From Caulobacter sp. FWC26 (GTDB taxonomy: Bacteria > Pseudomonadota > Alphaproteobacteria > Caulobacterales > Caulobacteraceae), in NCBI RefSeq assembly GCF_002742645.2, contig NZ_CP033875.1, positions 3,326,001-3,390,000 on the forward strand: DNA of 64,000 nucleotides, given 5' to 3'. Below are positions 38,970 through 48,029 of this stretch, piece after piece. A program made the translations under genes and the position numbers. The notes below the pieces were generated by a model that worked only from the letters and a program-made list of their open reading frames with translations, was not told the origin of the DNA and did no database searches. Each line of letters opens with the position of its first letter. Position 1 is the stretch's first letter.

Positions 38970-40102
38970 GAAGCGGCTCCTGGGGTTACCGGGTCGAACA
39001 GACCCGAAATGACGTCTTCGGCCAGGCCAAAGGCGGTCGACGCTCCGGTGCCGCCCGTCACGGTCACAAGGCGAACGCCCGGCATGGGGCTTTCCACGAG
39101 ACTATGCCGGTTGGCCGAGGCGTAAGTGCCCGTCCAGCGCTCCAGCACCGGCGGCGGAGCCTGGCCGAACACGGCGGCGAACTCGTCGAGGATCAGCGCG
39201 TCGACATCCTCGCGGCTGAACGGATCGGGCGTGGGGGCGTAGTGGTGGCTGTCGCCCACCACCAGCGAGCCGTCGGCGCTCTGCGCGACGATCAGGTGGA
39301 CGCCATGCTCCAGATGCGCGCCCTGCTCGCTCTTCAGCCGCGCTGACAGCGCCCGGGCCTGCGGCAGGTCGGCATAGCCGAGATAGCGGATCAGGCCGAG
39401 GTCGGACATCACCGGGGCCGGCAGGCGCCAACCCGGATCGGCCAGGCGCATCATCTGCAGCTTGCAGCGCGTGACCCCGGCGCGGGCGAAGCTGTCGGGG
39501 AACAAGGTGATCAGGTCATCCCCGGGACAGACCACGATCGCCTCCGCCAGCACCGGTCCGGCGGCGGTCTCCAGTCGTCCGGTCTCGACGCCGCGCACGG
39601 CCACCCCGCGTAGGAAGGTGACCCCATGCGCGGCTTCAAGCCATGCGGCCAGACGGGGAATAGCGGTGCGGGATTCGACCCGTAGATCCACTGCGCTGGT
39701 CAGCGCGCCCAGAACCTCGCCCCGGACGGGCAGCCGGTCGGTCAGCGCGTCGGCGTCCCGCCAGGCGCATCCGTCGGCCATCTCGGTTTCAAGGAAGGCC
39801 TCCAGCACCGCGCGCGCTTCGGGCCGGCGCGCCACCATGGTCAAGCCGCGTTGCAGCACCGCGATCCCGGCCGGGCCGGCGATCTCGTCCCAGATCTGCG
39901 CCGAGCGCCGCGCCCGCCGCCAGACCTCGCCACGCGCCTGCCCGGTCACCGTCACGAAGCCGAAGTTGCGCACCGAGGCGCCATTGGCCTGGAAATCGCG
40001 GTCGATGACCACCACGCGCTTGCCCAGGCGCGCGGCGGCCAGGGCGTGGGCCAGGCCCACGATACCGGCGCCGACGACGGCGAAATCGAACGGTTGTCGC
40101 AC
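38966..40102 (-). CDS. FAD-dependent oxidoreductase of phosphonate catabolism (TIGR03364-type)
   Basis: A 378-residue DAO-fold flavoprotein. The FAD site is FAVVGAGIVGLAHALAAARLG (residues 7-27), with an acidic end at VVVIDRD. The NGASVRNFGFVTVTGQ segment and the C-terminal TVTGGTGASTAFGLAEDVI are typical of the TIGR03364 family, which sits next to phosphonate genes. It probably oxidises 2-aminoethylphosphonate or its N-methyl derivative to phosphonoacetaldehyde for PhnX. No PhnW transaminase is in the window, which supports this reading. Confidence 0.82.
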   Translation of the reverse strand: MRQPFDFAVVGAGIVGLAHALAAARLGKRVVVIDRDFQANGASVRNFGFVTVTGQARGEVWRRARRSAQIWDEIAGPAGIAVLQRGLTMVARRPEARAVLEAFLETEMADGCAWRDADALTDRLPVRGEVLGALTSAVDLRVESRTAIPRLAAWLEAAHGVTFLRGVAVRGVETGRLETAAGPVLAEAIVVCPGDDLITLFPDSFARAGVTRCKLQMMRLADPGWRLPAPVMSDLGLIRYLGYADLPQARALSARLKSEQGAHLEHGVHLIVAQSADGSLVVGDSHHYAPTPDPFSREDVDALILDEFAAVFGQAPPPVLERWTGTYASANRHSLVESPMPGVRLVTVTGGTGASTAFGLAEDVISGLFDPVTPGAAS

Positions 40103-40310
40103 TGCGATGGTCCCCGGCGTTCAAGCGGCGCGATCGTCGCCCGGAAGGGCCTCTCCGCGAAAGGCGGGACCGTCATGCGCCGCCGTGAGGCTGAACGCCA
40201 AGCGTTTGCCCTTATGGGCGGCATAGGCCGGACCTATCGAACCGCCGACCGGCTGCGCTGGGCGCCCCGTCACGGCGACGTCATGCGCCGCGCCTAGGGC
40301 TCTCCAGATC

Positions 40311-41201
40311 ATGGCCGCCAACTACCAGCACCTGCGCACCTTTCACGCGATTGCGCTCGAAGGCAGCGTAACCCGCGCCGCGCGCCGGCTGAACGTCGCC
40401 CAGCCCACGCTTTCGCAACAACTGAAGGCGCTCGAGGAGCGCCACGGCGTCACACTGTTCGAGAGCCGCCGCGCGCCGCTCAGGCTGACCGAAGCGGGAC
40501 GCGAGCTGTTCGCCCTGACCGAGCGCCTGTTCGCTGCGGCCGCGGATGTCGACGACATGCTGGGCGAAGCGGTCGGCGTGCGCGGCGGCGTGCTGCGGAT
40601 CGGCGGCGACAGCCCGCCCCAGGTGGCGCGCCTGGTGGCGGCCTTTCGCGCGCAACATCCGGGGGCGCGGGTGCAGGTGCGGATGGGCAATGCGCGGGAG
40701 ACCATGCGCTGGCTGGGCGCGGCCGAGATCGACGCCGCCATCGCCAGCGACCCGCCGGCGGACGGCCAGTTCACCTACGACCCTCTCTACACGGACAGCC
40801 TGAGCGTCGCCCTGCCGATCGGCCATCCCCTGGCCGCCCTGGACGCCACCCCCATCGAGCGGCTCGCCGCCGAGACCCTGCTGCTCCGCGAGCCCACCTC
40901 CAAGACCCGCGCCTTCACCGAACAGGCTCTGGGCGCGGCCGGGATCGAGGTGCGCGAGACCCTGGAGCTGCACTGCCGCGAAACGATCCGCGAGGCGGTG
41001 GCCCTGGGACTTGGGGTGAGCCTGTTCTGCTCGTCGGAATGTCCCCCAGACCCCCGCATCGCCTACCGCCCCCTCGCCAGCCCGATCCGCCAACACCCCC
41101 TGCGCGGCTACCTCGTCTGCCAACAAGACCGCCGCCGCAGCACGCTCATCCGCTCGCTCCGAGCGATCGCGAAGGCGTTGAGCGAGGCGTTGGAGGAATG
41201 A
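40311..41201 (+). CDS. LysR-family regulator of the phosphonate genes
   Basis: A 296-residue LysR protein. The N-terminal HTH (HLRTFHAIALEGSVTRAARRLNVAQPTLSQQLKALEERHG) is followed by a substrate-binding domain (about 90-290) with LRIGGDSPPQVARLV. It is divergent from the FAD oxidoreductase/phnX pair, the normal arrangement for a LysR activator. An aminoethylphosphonate-type inducer is inferred from context. Confidence 0.87.
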   Translation: MAANYQHLRTFHAIALEGSVTRAARRLNVAQPTLSQQLKALEERHGVTLFESRRAPLRLTEAGRELFALTERLFAAAADVDDMLGEAVGVRGGVLRIGGDSPPQVARLVAAFRAQHPGARVQVRMGNARETMRWLGAAEIDAAIASDPPADGQFTYDPLYTDSLSVALPIGHPLAALDATPIERLAAETLLLREPTSKTRAFTEQALGAAGIEVRETLELHCRETIREAVALGLGVSLFCSSECPPDPRIAYRPLASPIRQHPLRGYLVCQQDRRRSTLIRSLRAIAKALSEALEE

Positions 41202-41363
41202 TGATCGGGGTAGTAGTGGCGGTGAGAGAGTCCGCCAAACCAGTATTCCCATACCGCATCACAGCGTCCCACAAAGACCCACTATCACGTTGATTATAAT
41301 GGACTAATTTTCGCGCCTGTGTCACTCTGCCCCTCAGCTACCCACCCGATCCTGAGTACAAAA

Positions 41364-41481
41364 TGGGACCGAAAGTGGGACCCGAAGTGGGGCCGAAAAT
41401 GAGAGCCGGCGAATTTCGCCGGCACGACAGGCCGGGGCTGCCGGAAGTGGGACCGAGCGGCTTCTGCAAAGTGGGGCCGAA
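41364..41481 (+). repeat. Five short direct repeats upstream of the integrase
   Basis: Five copies of a GTGGGRCCGAA-type unit (one with an extra C, one starting TGGG) occur at 41364, 41375, 41387, 41447 and 41471, all in the same orientation. Between copies three and four is a perfect 8-base inverted repeat GCCGGCGA / TCGCCGGC (41405-41423). This pattern resembles integrase arm-type or regulator binding sites at one end of an integrated element. No tRNA gene was seen beside it. Confidence 0.6.
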
Positions 41482-41499
41482 CTAAGCTGGAGGCTTGGC

Positions 41500-42693
41500 A
41501 TGGGACGTTCACTTCACAAGCTGACCGCGATTCAAGCCGCGAAGCTCAACAAGCCAGGCCGCCATTCCGACGGCGGCGGCCTCTATTTGTCGATCGATGA
41601 AAGCGGGCGTCGGCGTTGGGTGTTCATGTACACGCGAGCCGGCAAGCGAGTTGAACTTGGGCTTGGAGGCCGGCGCGACTTTTCCCTGGCGGACGCGCGC
41701 GCGGAAGCGGCAACTTTACGTGCGATGCTGGCGTCGGGCGCCGACCCCAAGGTCGAGCGCGCTAGGGATGACAAAGTCCAGACCTTCGGCGCCTGCGCCG
41801 ACGCTTATGTCGAGGCCATGCAGCCTTCGTGGCGCAACGCCAAGCACGCCGCACAATGGAAGATGACGCTCACCAAGTACGCCGCGCCGATCCGCGAGCG
41901 CCCGGTCAACGACATCACCACTCAGGACGTTCTGGATGTCCTTCAACCGCTGTGGACACGCACGCCCGAGACGGCCGAGCGCCTACGGGGGCGGATAGAA
42001 AATGTCTTGGATGCGGCGAAGGCCAAAGGATTGCGCACTGGTGAGAACCCGGCGCGGTGGCGGGGCCATTTGAACCAACTCCTACCCAAACGGCAGCGCT
42101 TGAGGCGCGGGCACCATGCGGCATTGCCCTACGACCTCATGCCCGAGTTTATGGCCAATCTCCGCACGCGCAGTGCGGTTGCAGCTCGTGCCTTGGAGTT
42201 CTTGATTCTAACTGGCGCGAGATCGGGTGAAGTGCTGGGCGCGACTTGGGATGAGATCGATCTCCAAAAGGAGATCTGGACGGTGCCCGCCGATCGCATG
42301 AAGGCCGGCCGCGAACATCGCGTTCCCCTCTCAGGCCGCGCCATGAAAATCGTCGCCGAGCGACTTGAGGCTGGCTCGGTCGGTCATGTTTTCCGAGGCG
42401 CGCCATCGGCGTCGGCGTTGTCCTCCATGGCCATGGCGATGCTGCTGCGGAGAATGAAAAGCGACATCACCGTGCACGGCTTCCGGTCCACGTTCCGAGA
42501 TTGGGCCTCGGAAACGACGGGCTTCTCCCACGAGGTTTGCGAGATGGCCTTAGCCCATACAATCGCCAATAAGGCGGAGGCCGCCTATCGTCGCGGCGAC
42601 CTGTTCGACAAGCGCCGTAAGTTGATGGAAGCGTGGGCCGGATATTGTTCAGGTGGGACAAAGCAAAGAGTGGTCCCCTTGCTCCGAGCCTAA
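41500..42693 (+). CDS. Tyrosine-type integrase of a genomic island
   Basis: A 397-residue P4/DUF4102-type recombinase. The N-terminal arm-binding domain (LTAIQAAKLNKPGRHSDGGGLYLSI) is followed by a core-binding SAM-like domain (about 95-195) and the catalytic domain. Catalytic residues are complete: Arg241 (TGARSGEVLG), His326-x-x-Arg329, His353 and the nucleophile Tyr363. It marks the left part of the island. A C-terminal fragment of a close relative lies at 63353-63729. Confidence 0.92.
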   Translation: MGRSLHKLTAIQAAKLNKPGRHSDGGGLYLSIDESGRRRWVFMYTRAGKRVELGLGGRRDFSLADARAEAATLRAMLASGADPKVERARDDKVQTFGACADAYVEAMQPSWRNAKHAAQWKMTLTKYAAPIRERPVNDITTQDVLDVLQPLWTRTPETAERLRGRIENVLDAAKAKGLRTGENPARWRGHLNQLLPKRQRLRRGHHAALPYDLMPEFMANLRTRSAVAARALEFLILTGARSGEVLGATWDEIDLQKEIWTVPADRMKAGREHRVPLSGRAMKIVAERLEAGSVGHVFRGAPSASALSSMAMAMLLRRMKSDITVHGFRSTFRDWASETTGFSHEVCEMALAHTIANKAEAAYRRGDLFDKRRKLMEAWAGYCSGGTKQRVVPLLRA

Positions 42694-42881
42694 GAAATTT
42701 TTCCGGGGCAAATTTGCGTCAACAGGCGCCTTTGGCGTACCTCCAGAAACGAGACACACTGCTCTAGACCCGAATACGGTGCCACTCTGACTTGGGGCGT
42801 GCCAATATCGTAGGTGAAGATCGGTTCCTTGGCCGCCAGTTCGCTGACGACGCGCATCACCTGCTGCAGGTTATCAGCCAC
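42690..42881 (-). CDS. Small hypothetical protein
   Basis: A 63-residue ORF with a GTG start seven bases after the DUF3644 stop, on the same strand. It begins MADNLQQVMRVVSELAAKEPIFTYDIG and ends as it meets the integrase stop codon. The composition is protein-like but I recognise no family. It may be a real operon member or the remnant of a longer gene cut at the integrase border. Confidence 0.4.
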   Translation of the reverse strand: MADNLQQVMRVVSELAAKEPIFTYDIGTPQVRVAPYSGLEQCVSFLEVRQRRLLTQICPGKIS

Positions 42882-42888
42882 CTTGTAA

Positions 42889-43234
42889 CTAGGCTGCGGG
42901 GGCCTGTCGCCGATAAAGGTCCGGGTGCTGCTGGCACTCTTCCAGCACCCGGTTCACCCATGGCTCATACCAGCACCACGTATTCCCGACCGCCACAGCC
43001 CCATAGCCTTTGGCCGGGTCTTTCGCACTCAACCGCTTCCACAGTTTCGTGTGGCTATCCATGGTGAAACGGTTCCAGCCCTCAGCACGGACCTTCTTCA
43101 CCACTTCGCCTGGCAGGTACTTGCGCTTCTCGACTTCCTTCAGCGCCATTTGGAATTTGTCGTCGATTTCAGAGCCGGGCGGAACGATTTCAACGGCAAG
43201 GTCTGCGCCGGGGGCCCGGTTGGCCGTGCGGTGG
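42889..43234 (-). pseudogene. 3' part of DUF3644 gene, cut off by the IS3 insertion
   Basis: This is the C-terminal part of the gene whose 5' part is at 47058-48029. Read on the minus strand from 43230, the frame gives RTANRAPGADLAVEIVPPGS and continues without a stop to 42889 (113 residues). An ATG at 43149 opens an 86-residue ORF that might look like a separate gene. The 4-base target duplication GTGG (43231-43234) is the insertion scar. Joining the halves without the IS gives one 437-residue protein. The C-terminal part contains TKLWKRLSAKDPAKGYGAVAVGNTW and may bind nucleic acid; that is a guess. Confidence 0.8.
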
Positions 43235-43295
43235 TGACCTGCCCCTGATTTTTTCCTCCACGCGGAGCTAGAGTTCGGCCCTTGAGAGGACGGAC

Positions 43296-43508
43296 ATGAA
43301 GCGAGCGAGATTTACGGAAGAGCAGATCATCGGGATCCTGCGGGAGAACGAGGCTGGGGCGAAGGCGGGTGAGCTGGCCCGCAAGCACGGCGTGTCGGAA
43401 GGCACGATCTACGCCTGGAAGGCCAAGTTCGGCGGCATGAGCGTGTCGGAGGCCCAGCGGCTGAAGACGCTGGAGGACGAGAACCGGCGGCTCAAGTCGT
43501 TGCTGGCC
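43296..43508 (+). pseudogene. IS3 OrfA, 5' part
   Basis: The first 71 residues of the IS3 HTH protein (MKRARFTEEQIIGILRENEAG..., with a helix-turn-helix and the start of the leucine zipper) are intact. After LKSLLA the reading frame runs into IS21 sequence, so the track continues artificially to 43565. The missing end ([18 protein letters not shown]) is at 46058-46118. Confidence 0.88.
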
Positions 43509-43605
43509 TGTGTTCCGGCTTGCAAAACTAACCCCCTTCTCGGGGAGATAGGCGTCCAAAGTTGACCCCCTATCCTTGAGGCTTTGATGGCCAGATCGGC
43601 GGCTT

Positions 43606-45144
43606 GTGGAGCTGCGGATCGAGACAGGGATGTTGGTATTGGAGACGGTGGCGAAGATCCGGCGCGAGCATTTCGCGCGGGGTAAGGGCGTGAAGACGAT
43701 CGCGCGGGAGATGGGCCTGGCGCGCAACACGGTGCGCAAGGTCTTGAGATCGGGAGAGACCTCTCTGGTCTACGAGCGGCGCGAGCAGCCGCACCCCAAG
43801 CTTGGGACCTTCATCGAGCGCCTGGAGGGCATGTTGGAGGCCAATGCCTCGGGCCCTCGTAAAGACCGGCTGACGCTGACACGGATCGCCGACCTACTAA
43901 GTCGTGAGGGATACGACGGTAGCTATGATGCGGTTCGGCGCTACGCGAGCCGCTGGGCTGATCAGCGCCGGGGCGTCAGCTCGCCGGTCGAGGCCTTCGT
44001 GCCCCTGAGCTTCGCGCCGGGCGACGCCTACCAGTTCGACTGGAGCCACGACCAGGTGGAGATCGGCGGCACGCCGCTGACGGTGAAGGTGGCCCACCTG
44101 CGGCTCAGCCACAGCCGCCGCTTCTACATCCGGGCCTATCCGCGCGAGACCCAGGAGATGGTGTTCGACGCCCATGCCCGGGCCTTCGCGCTGTTTGGCG
44201 GTGTCACCCGGCGGGGCATCTACGACAACATGAAGACCGCCGTGGAGGCGGTGTTCGCCGGCAAGACCCGGCGCTTCAACCGGCGCTTCGAGCAGATGTG
44301 CTCCCACTACCTGATCGAGCCTGTGGCCTGCACCCCGGCCTCGGGCTGGGAGAAGGGCCAGGTGGAGAACCAGGTCGGCTACGCCCGCGACAACATCTTC
44401 AAGCCGCGCCCTCGGTTCAGGACCCTGGAGGAGCTGAACGGCTGGCTGGAAGCCGAGTGCGAGCGCCGGGCCCGCAACGACCGTCACCCCGAGTATCGCG
44501 ACCGCACAGTCCAGGAGGTGTTCGAGGCTGAGCGGCCGTTCCTGGCGCCGTTCGTAGGGCCCTTCGACGGCTTCCACCAGGTCGAGGCCGTCGCCCAGGC
44601 CACCTGCCTGATCAACTTCGACCGCAACCGCTACTCGGTGGAGGCCAGGGCGGCGCGCCGGGCGGTGCAGATCCGAGCCTATGCCGACCGGGTCATGGTC
44701 CTGTGCGACGGCGAGGTCGTGGCCGATCATCCCCGCGGCTTTGGGCGCGACCACACCGTCTATGACCCCTGGCACTATCTGCCTGTCCTGGCACGCAAGC
44801 CTGGGGCGCTGCGCAACGGCGCGCCGTTCCAGGACTGGTCTCTGCCGCCCGCCCTGACCCGGCTGCGCAAGCGACTGGGCTCGGGCGACGAGGCCGATCG
44901 GCGCTTCGTTCGGGTGCTGGCCAGCGTCCTCGACGACGGCCTGGACGCCGTGGACGACGCGGTCCGCGAGGCCCTCGACGCCGGCGCCGCCAGTGACGAG
45001 GTGATCCTCAACATCCTGGCCCGACGGCGCGAACCGCCCAGGCCCGAGGCGATCACCACGTCACAGGCCTTGGCCTTGCGTCATCCGCCGATCGCCGACT
45101 GCGCCCGCTACGACCTGCTGCGAGGTCCCCGTGCAGCGGCATGA
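43606..45144 (+). CDS. istA: IS21 transposase IstA
   Basis: A 512-residue DDE transposase with a GTG start; ATG 43630 is the alternative. An N-terminal HTH ([28 protein letters not shown]) is followed by the catalytic Asp145 (YQFDWSHD), Asp207 (IYDNMK) and Glu254 ([11 protein letters not shown]). The gene appears intact and overlaps istB by 14 bases. Confidence 0.93.
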   Translation: MELRIETGMLVLETVAKIRREHFARGKGVKTIAREMGLARNTVRKVLRSGETSLVYERREQPHPKLGTFIERLEGMLEANASGPRKDRLTLTRIADLLSREGYDGSYDAVRRYASRWADQRRGVSSPVEAFVPLSFAPGDAYQFDWSHDQVEIGGTPLTVKVAHLRLSHSRRFYIRAYPRETQEMVFDAHARAFALFGGVTRRGIYDNMKTAVEAVFAGKTRRFNRRFEQMCSHYLIEPVACTPASGWEKGQVENQVGYARDNIFKPRPRFRTLEELNGWLEAECERRARNDRHPEYRDRTVQEVFEAERPFLAPFVGPFDGFHQVEAVAQATCLINFDRNRYSVEARAARRAVQIRAYADRVMVLCDGEVVADHPRGFGRDHTVYDPWHYLPVLARKPGALRNGAPFQDWSLPPALTRLRKRLGSGDEADRRFVRVLASVLDDGLDAVDDAVREALDAGAASDEVILNILARRREPPRPEAITTSQALALRHPPIADCARYDLLRGPRAAA

Positions 45145-45859
45145 GATGATCGAGGCCCTGGGTCAGCTGGGCCTGAAGGGCATGGCCGCCGCGTTCGACG
45201 ACGCGGTGACCACGGGCCTGCAGCGCAACCGCACCGCCTTGGAGATGCTGGCCGACCTGCTCAAGGCCGAGACCGCGCACCGCCAGGCCGCCTCCATCCG
45301 CTACCGGATCACCGCCGCCAAGCTGCCGGCGATGAAGGATCTGGCGCGCTTCACCTTCGACGGCTCGCCGATCAATGAGGGCCTGGTCCGCGCCCTGCAC
45401 AGCGGCTCGTTCCTGGCCGATCACCGCAACATCGTCCTGGTCGGCGGCACGGGCACCGGCAAGACCCACCTGGCCATCGCCATCACCGCCAACGTCGTGC
45501 GGGCCGGCGCCCGTGGCCGCTACTTCAACACCGTCGATCTGGTGAACCGCCTTGAGGACGAGGCCCGGCGCGGCAAGACCGGCGCCTTGGCCGCCCAGCT
45601 CTCACGTCTGGACGTCGTGGTGCTCGACGAGCTGGGCTACCTGCCGTTCGCCCAGTCCGGCGGCCAGCGCCTGTTCCACCTGATCAGCAAGCTCTACGAG
45701 CGCACCTCGGTGATCATCACCACCAACCTGACCTTCGGGGAGTGGCCCACCGTCTTCGGCGACGCCAAGATGACCACGGCGCTGCTCGACCGCCTGACTC
45801 ATCACTGCGACATCGTCGAGACCGGCAATGACAGCTGGCGGCTCAGGAACCGCGCCTGA
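45131..45859 (+). CDS. istB: IS21 helper ATPase IstB
   Basis: A 242-residue AAA+ ATPase that assists IstA in target selection. Walker A is GGTGTGKT (105-112), Walker B is [10 protein letters not shown] near 162, and sensor ITTNLTF follows. It overlaps istA, as in other IS21 elements. Intact. Confidence 0.93.
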   Translation: MQRHEMIEALGQLGLKGMAAAFDDAVTTGLQRNRTALEMLADLLKAETAHRQAASIRYRITAAKLPAMKDLARFTFDGSPINEGLVRALHSGSFLADHRNIVLVGGTGTGKTHLAIAITANVVRAGARGRYFNTVDLVNRLEDEARRGKTGALAAQLSRLDVVVLDELGYLPFAQSGGQRLFHLISKLYERTSVIITTNLTFGEWPTVFGDAKMTTALLDRLTHHCDIVETGNDSWRLRNRA

Positions 45860-46057
45860 CCGGCGCGCCCAGCGTCATCCACAACTTGTTCAACCTCCCC
45901 CAGACCCCCTCCGGGCAGCTGAAAGATCAGTGGCTCACTAGGCGGCGACGCGCTGCGCTAGCTGACCGCTACGCGCCTCGCCGCCGGTCCGGGAACAGAG
46001 CGTAGAGGGGTCAACTTTGGACGCATATTGGGGGTCAGCTTTGGACGCCGTTTGACA

Positions 46058-46121
46058 TGCTGGCCGACGCGATGCTCGACAAGGCGGCGTTGAACGAGCT
46101 GCTCTCAAAAAAATGGTAGGG
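46058..46121 (+). pseudogene. IS3 OrfA, 3' part with frameshift signal
   Basis: Continues OrfA as [18 protein letters not shown] and a TAG stop at 46117-46119. The A7 run at 46107-46113 just before orfB is the usual slippery site for the -1 frameshift that makes the OrfAB fusion transposase. Confidence 0.75.
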
Positions 46122-47039
46122 CCCGCCGCCATGCGCGAAGGCGTCGCTCATCTGCGGACGGTGTTCGAGATCAGCGAGCGGCGGGCCTGCTCCATCGTCA
46201 AGGCGGACCGCAAGATGGTGCGCTACCGATCGCGCCGCCCGCCGGATACCGAGCTTCGCGAGCGTCTGCGCGGCCTGGCCGCCGAGCGCCGGCGGTTCGG
46301 CTATCGACGGCTGTTCGTCCTGCTGCGTCGGGAGGGCGAGCTTTCCGGCAAGAACCGCATTTACCGGCTCTACCGCGAGGAGGGCCTGACGGTGCGCAAG
46401 CGTCGGGCTCGCCGCCGCGCCATCGGCACACGGGCGCCGATCCTGGTGGAAGCCAAGGCCAACGCCCGCTGGTCGCTGGACTTCGTGCACGATCAGTTCG
46501 CGGGCGGGCGCCGGTTCAGGGTTCTCAATGTGGTCGACGACGTCACCCGGGAATGTCTGGCGGCGATCCCTGACACTTCGATCTCGGGCCGGCGCGTGGC
46601 GCGGGAGCTGTCGTCGCTGATCGCTCGACGCGGCCGGCCCGGGATGATCGTCAGCGACAACGGCACGGAGTTCACCTCGACGGCCATTCTGGCCTGGGCG
46701 GAGGATCATCGCGTCGCCTGGCATTATATCGCGCCGGGCAAGCCCACTCAGAACGGCTTCGTGGAGAGTTTCAACGGCCGGATGCGCGATGAACTGCTCA
46801 ACGAGAGCCTGTTCTTCAATCTCGACCACGCCCGCCAGAAGCTCGCCGCCTGGGCCGAAGACTACAACACCCGCCGGCCGCACTCGTCGATCGGCTACCA
46901 GACCCCGGCGGCCTATGCCGCGCTCCTGAACGCAACTGGCCGACCCGCTGCGCAATGTGGAAGCTCCACGGCTCGGCCTGTTGCTACAACCGCGCCATCG
47001 GGCGTAACCAATGCCGAGACTCTGGTCCGCGCTGGATGA
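46113..47039 (+). CDS. IS3-family transposase OrfB
   Basis: A 308-residue DDE integrase-fold protein, normally made as an OrfAB fusion by frameshifting. Catalytic Asp123 (WSLDFVHD), Asp182 (SDNGTEFTS) and Glu218 (FVESFNGR) are present, with HTH_21 at the N-terminus ([16 protein letters not shown]). Because orfA is broken by IS21, the full transposase can no longer be made from this copy. Confidence 0.9.
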   Translation: MVGPAAMREGVAHLRTVFEISERRACSIVKADRKMVRYRSRRPPDTELRERLRGLAAERRRFGYRRLFVLLRREGELSGKNRIYRLYREEGLTVRKRRARRRAIGTRAPILVEAKANARWSLDFVHDQFAGGRRFRVLNVVDDVTRECLAAIPDTSISGRRVARELSSLIARRGRPGMIVSDNGTEFTSTAILAWAEDHRVAWHYIAPGKPTQNGFVESFNGRMRDELLNESLFFNLDHARQKLAAWAEDYNTRRPHSSIGYQTPAAYAALLNATGRPAAQCGSSTARPVATTAPSGVTNAETLVRAG

Positions 47040-47057
47040 AAGATCAGAGGCAGGTCA

Positions 47058-48029
47058 GTGGACCATGAAGACCCGGTAGGCGAATCTCGGATCGGCTTGC
47101 TGTTCGAGCGTCAGGTTCTGCTCGAAGCCCTCCATGCGCGTGACGATGTGACCAGGCAGGCCGCTCGCCTTCTTGAGAAGCGCCCTCTGGTCTGGGCTGA
47201 AGGTGACGAACTGGAGGGCGATCGGTAGGCGACGCTCCAAGCCATACTGTGCGCCGAACTGCGATTTGATCGTGTCATTGAAGTTGATGCAGCAGGCCTG
47301 AAGCTTGGCGCTGACCGTGTCGTCGATCCGGCTGGTCGACCGATGCTCGATCTCATGCCGCAGTTCGAGAAGGAAGTTTAGATTGTCTGCCGCGCCGCGT
47401 TCGACTGGGCAGCGGTCGTGTTTGAGACATTGGGCGAGCTCCCAGTATTTGTCTGCCCCGCCGGGCGTCTTCATCACGACCTTCTCGCCGTTCTGGGTGC
47501 GTGTATGGCGATAGTCGATGCCCTCTCGTTTGAACCAAGCATGCAGCAGATAGGTCCAGGCGATCACCGCCGTCACGATGAACAGTTCGGCCCGAAAGGT
47601 GAGGCCTGCGCTATTGAACGTATGAACCGCCGAGATCATGGCCTCGCGCGCCTTGATCAACAGTTCGTCGCCTCGGATGCTCAGACCCGTTTCGGCATCG
47701 ATTTCAGGCCACGAAGCTATGAAGCCGTCCAACTCCTCGACGGTCGCGGCCCTGACAGCCGTGTGCTTCGACTTGGTTCTGATCTCTGCGATGGCCCGAT
47801 GGTTCACCGACCGGGTAGGTCTTGTGAAGTAGGCTAGGATGTCCTGATCGTTTGGCCATCGACCGTGATCAATCATGGCCTTGATCAGTGCGATCTCCCA
47901 GCGCTCCAGGGAATTGCCGCGCCGACGGACAGGTGTCTTTGGCTTTGCCGGTGCCGGTGCCGGAGCCGGTGCCGGCGCGGGAGGGGCTGGGACCGCTGGC
48001 GGCGCGTGACCGGCGAACGGCGTCTTCAT
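47058..48029 (-). pseudogene. 5' part of DUF3644 domain gene, disrupted by IS3
   Basis: 324 residues from ATG 48029, which overlaps the stop of the restriction-modification gene by four bases (ATGA). A Pro/Ala linker (about 10-35) is followed by RRRGNSLERWEIALIKAMI, probably an HTH-like segment (DQDILAYFTRPTRSVNHRAIAEI). Next is the DUF3644 core LLIKAREAMISAVHTFNSAGLTFRAELFIVTAVIAWTYLLHAWFK, then KYWELAQCL and NLNFLLELRHEIEHRS. The frame ends in a TGA supplied by the IS inverted repeat. The rest of the gene is at 42889-43230. DUF3644 proteins are often found in defence islands. Confidence 0.85.

Larger units (their letters stand above)
43509..46057 (+). mobile_element. IS21-family element inserted in IS3 OrfA
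   Basis: 2549 bases beginning TGTGTTCCGG and ending TTTGACA, with an 8-base target duplication TGCTGGCC at 43501-43508 and 46058-46065. Inverted copies of a GCGTCCAAAGTTGACCCC-like motif sit near both ends (43552-43570 and 46006-46050), the multiple terminal repeats typical of IS21. It contains istA and istB. Confidence 0.92.
43235..47057 (+). mobile_element. IS3-family element, itself interrupted by an IS21-family element
   Basis: Terminal inverted repeats are TGACCTGCCCCTGATTTTTT (43235-43254) and its near-complement ending at 47057 (TGACCTGCCTCTGATCTTT inverted). The target duplication GTGG lies at 43231-43234 and 47058-47061. Inside are orfA and orfB of an IS407/IS511-like transposase. 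OrfA is split by the IS21-family insertion at 43509-46057. Without that insertion the element would be about 1.27 kb, normal for this group. Confidence 0.9.

Noticed and set aside
41202..41499. tRNA gene as attachment site of the island
   Set aside because: No cloverleaf or 3' tRNA half could be recognised on either strand next to the integrase.
42889..43149. Reading 42889-43149 as an independent 86-residue gene
   Set aside because: The frame is open upstream to the IS border and joins in frame with the DUF3644 gene; its ATG is an internal Met.
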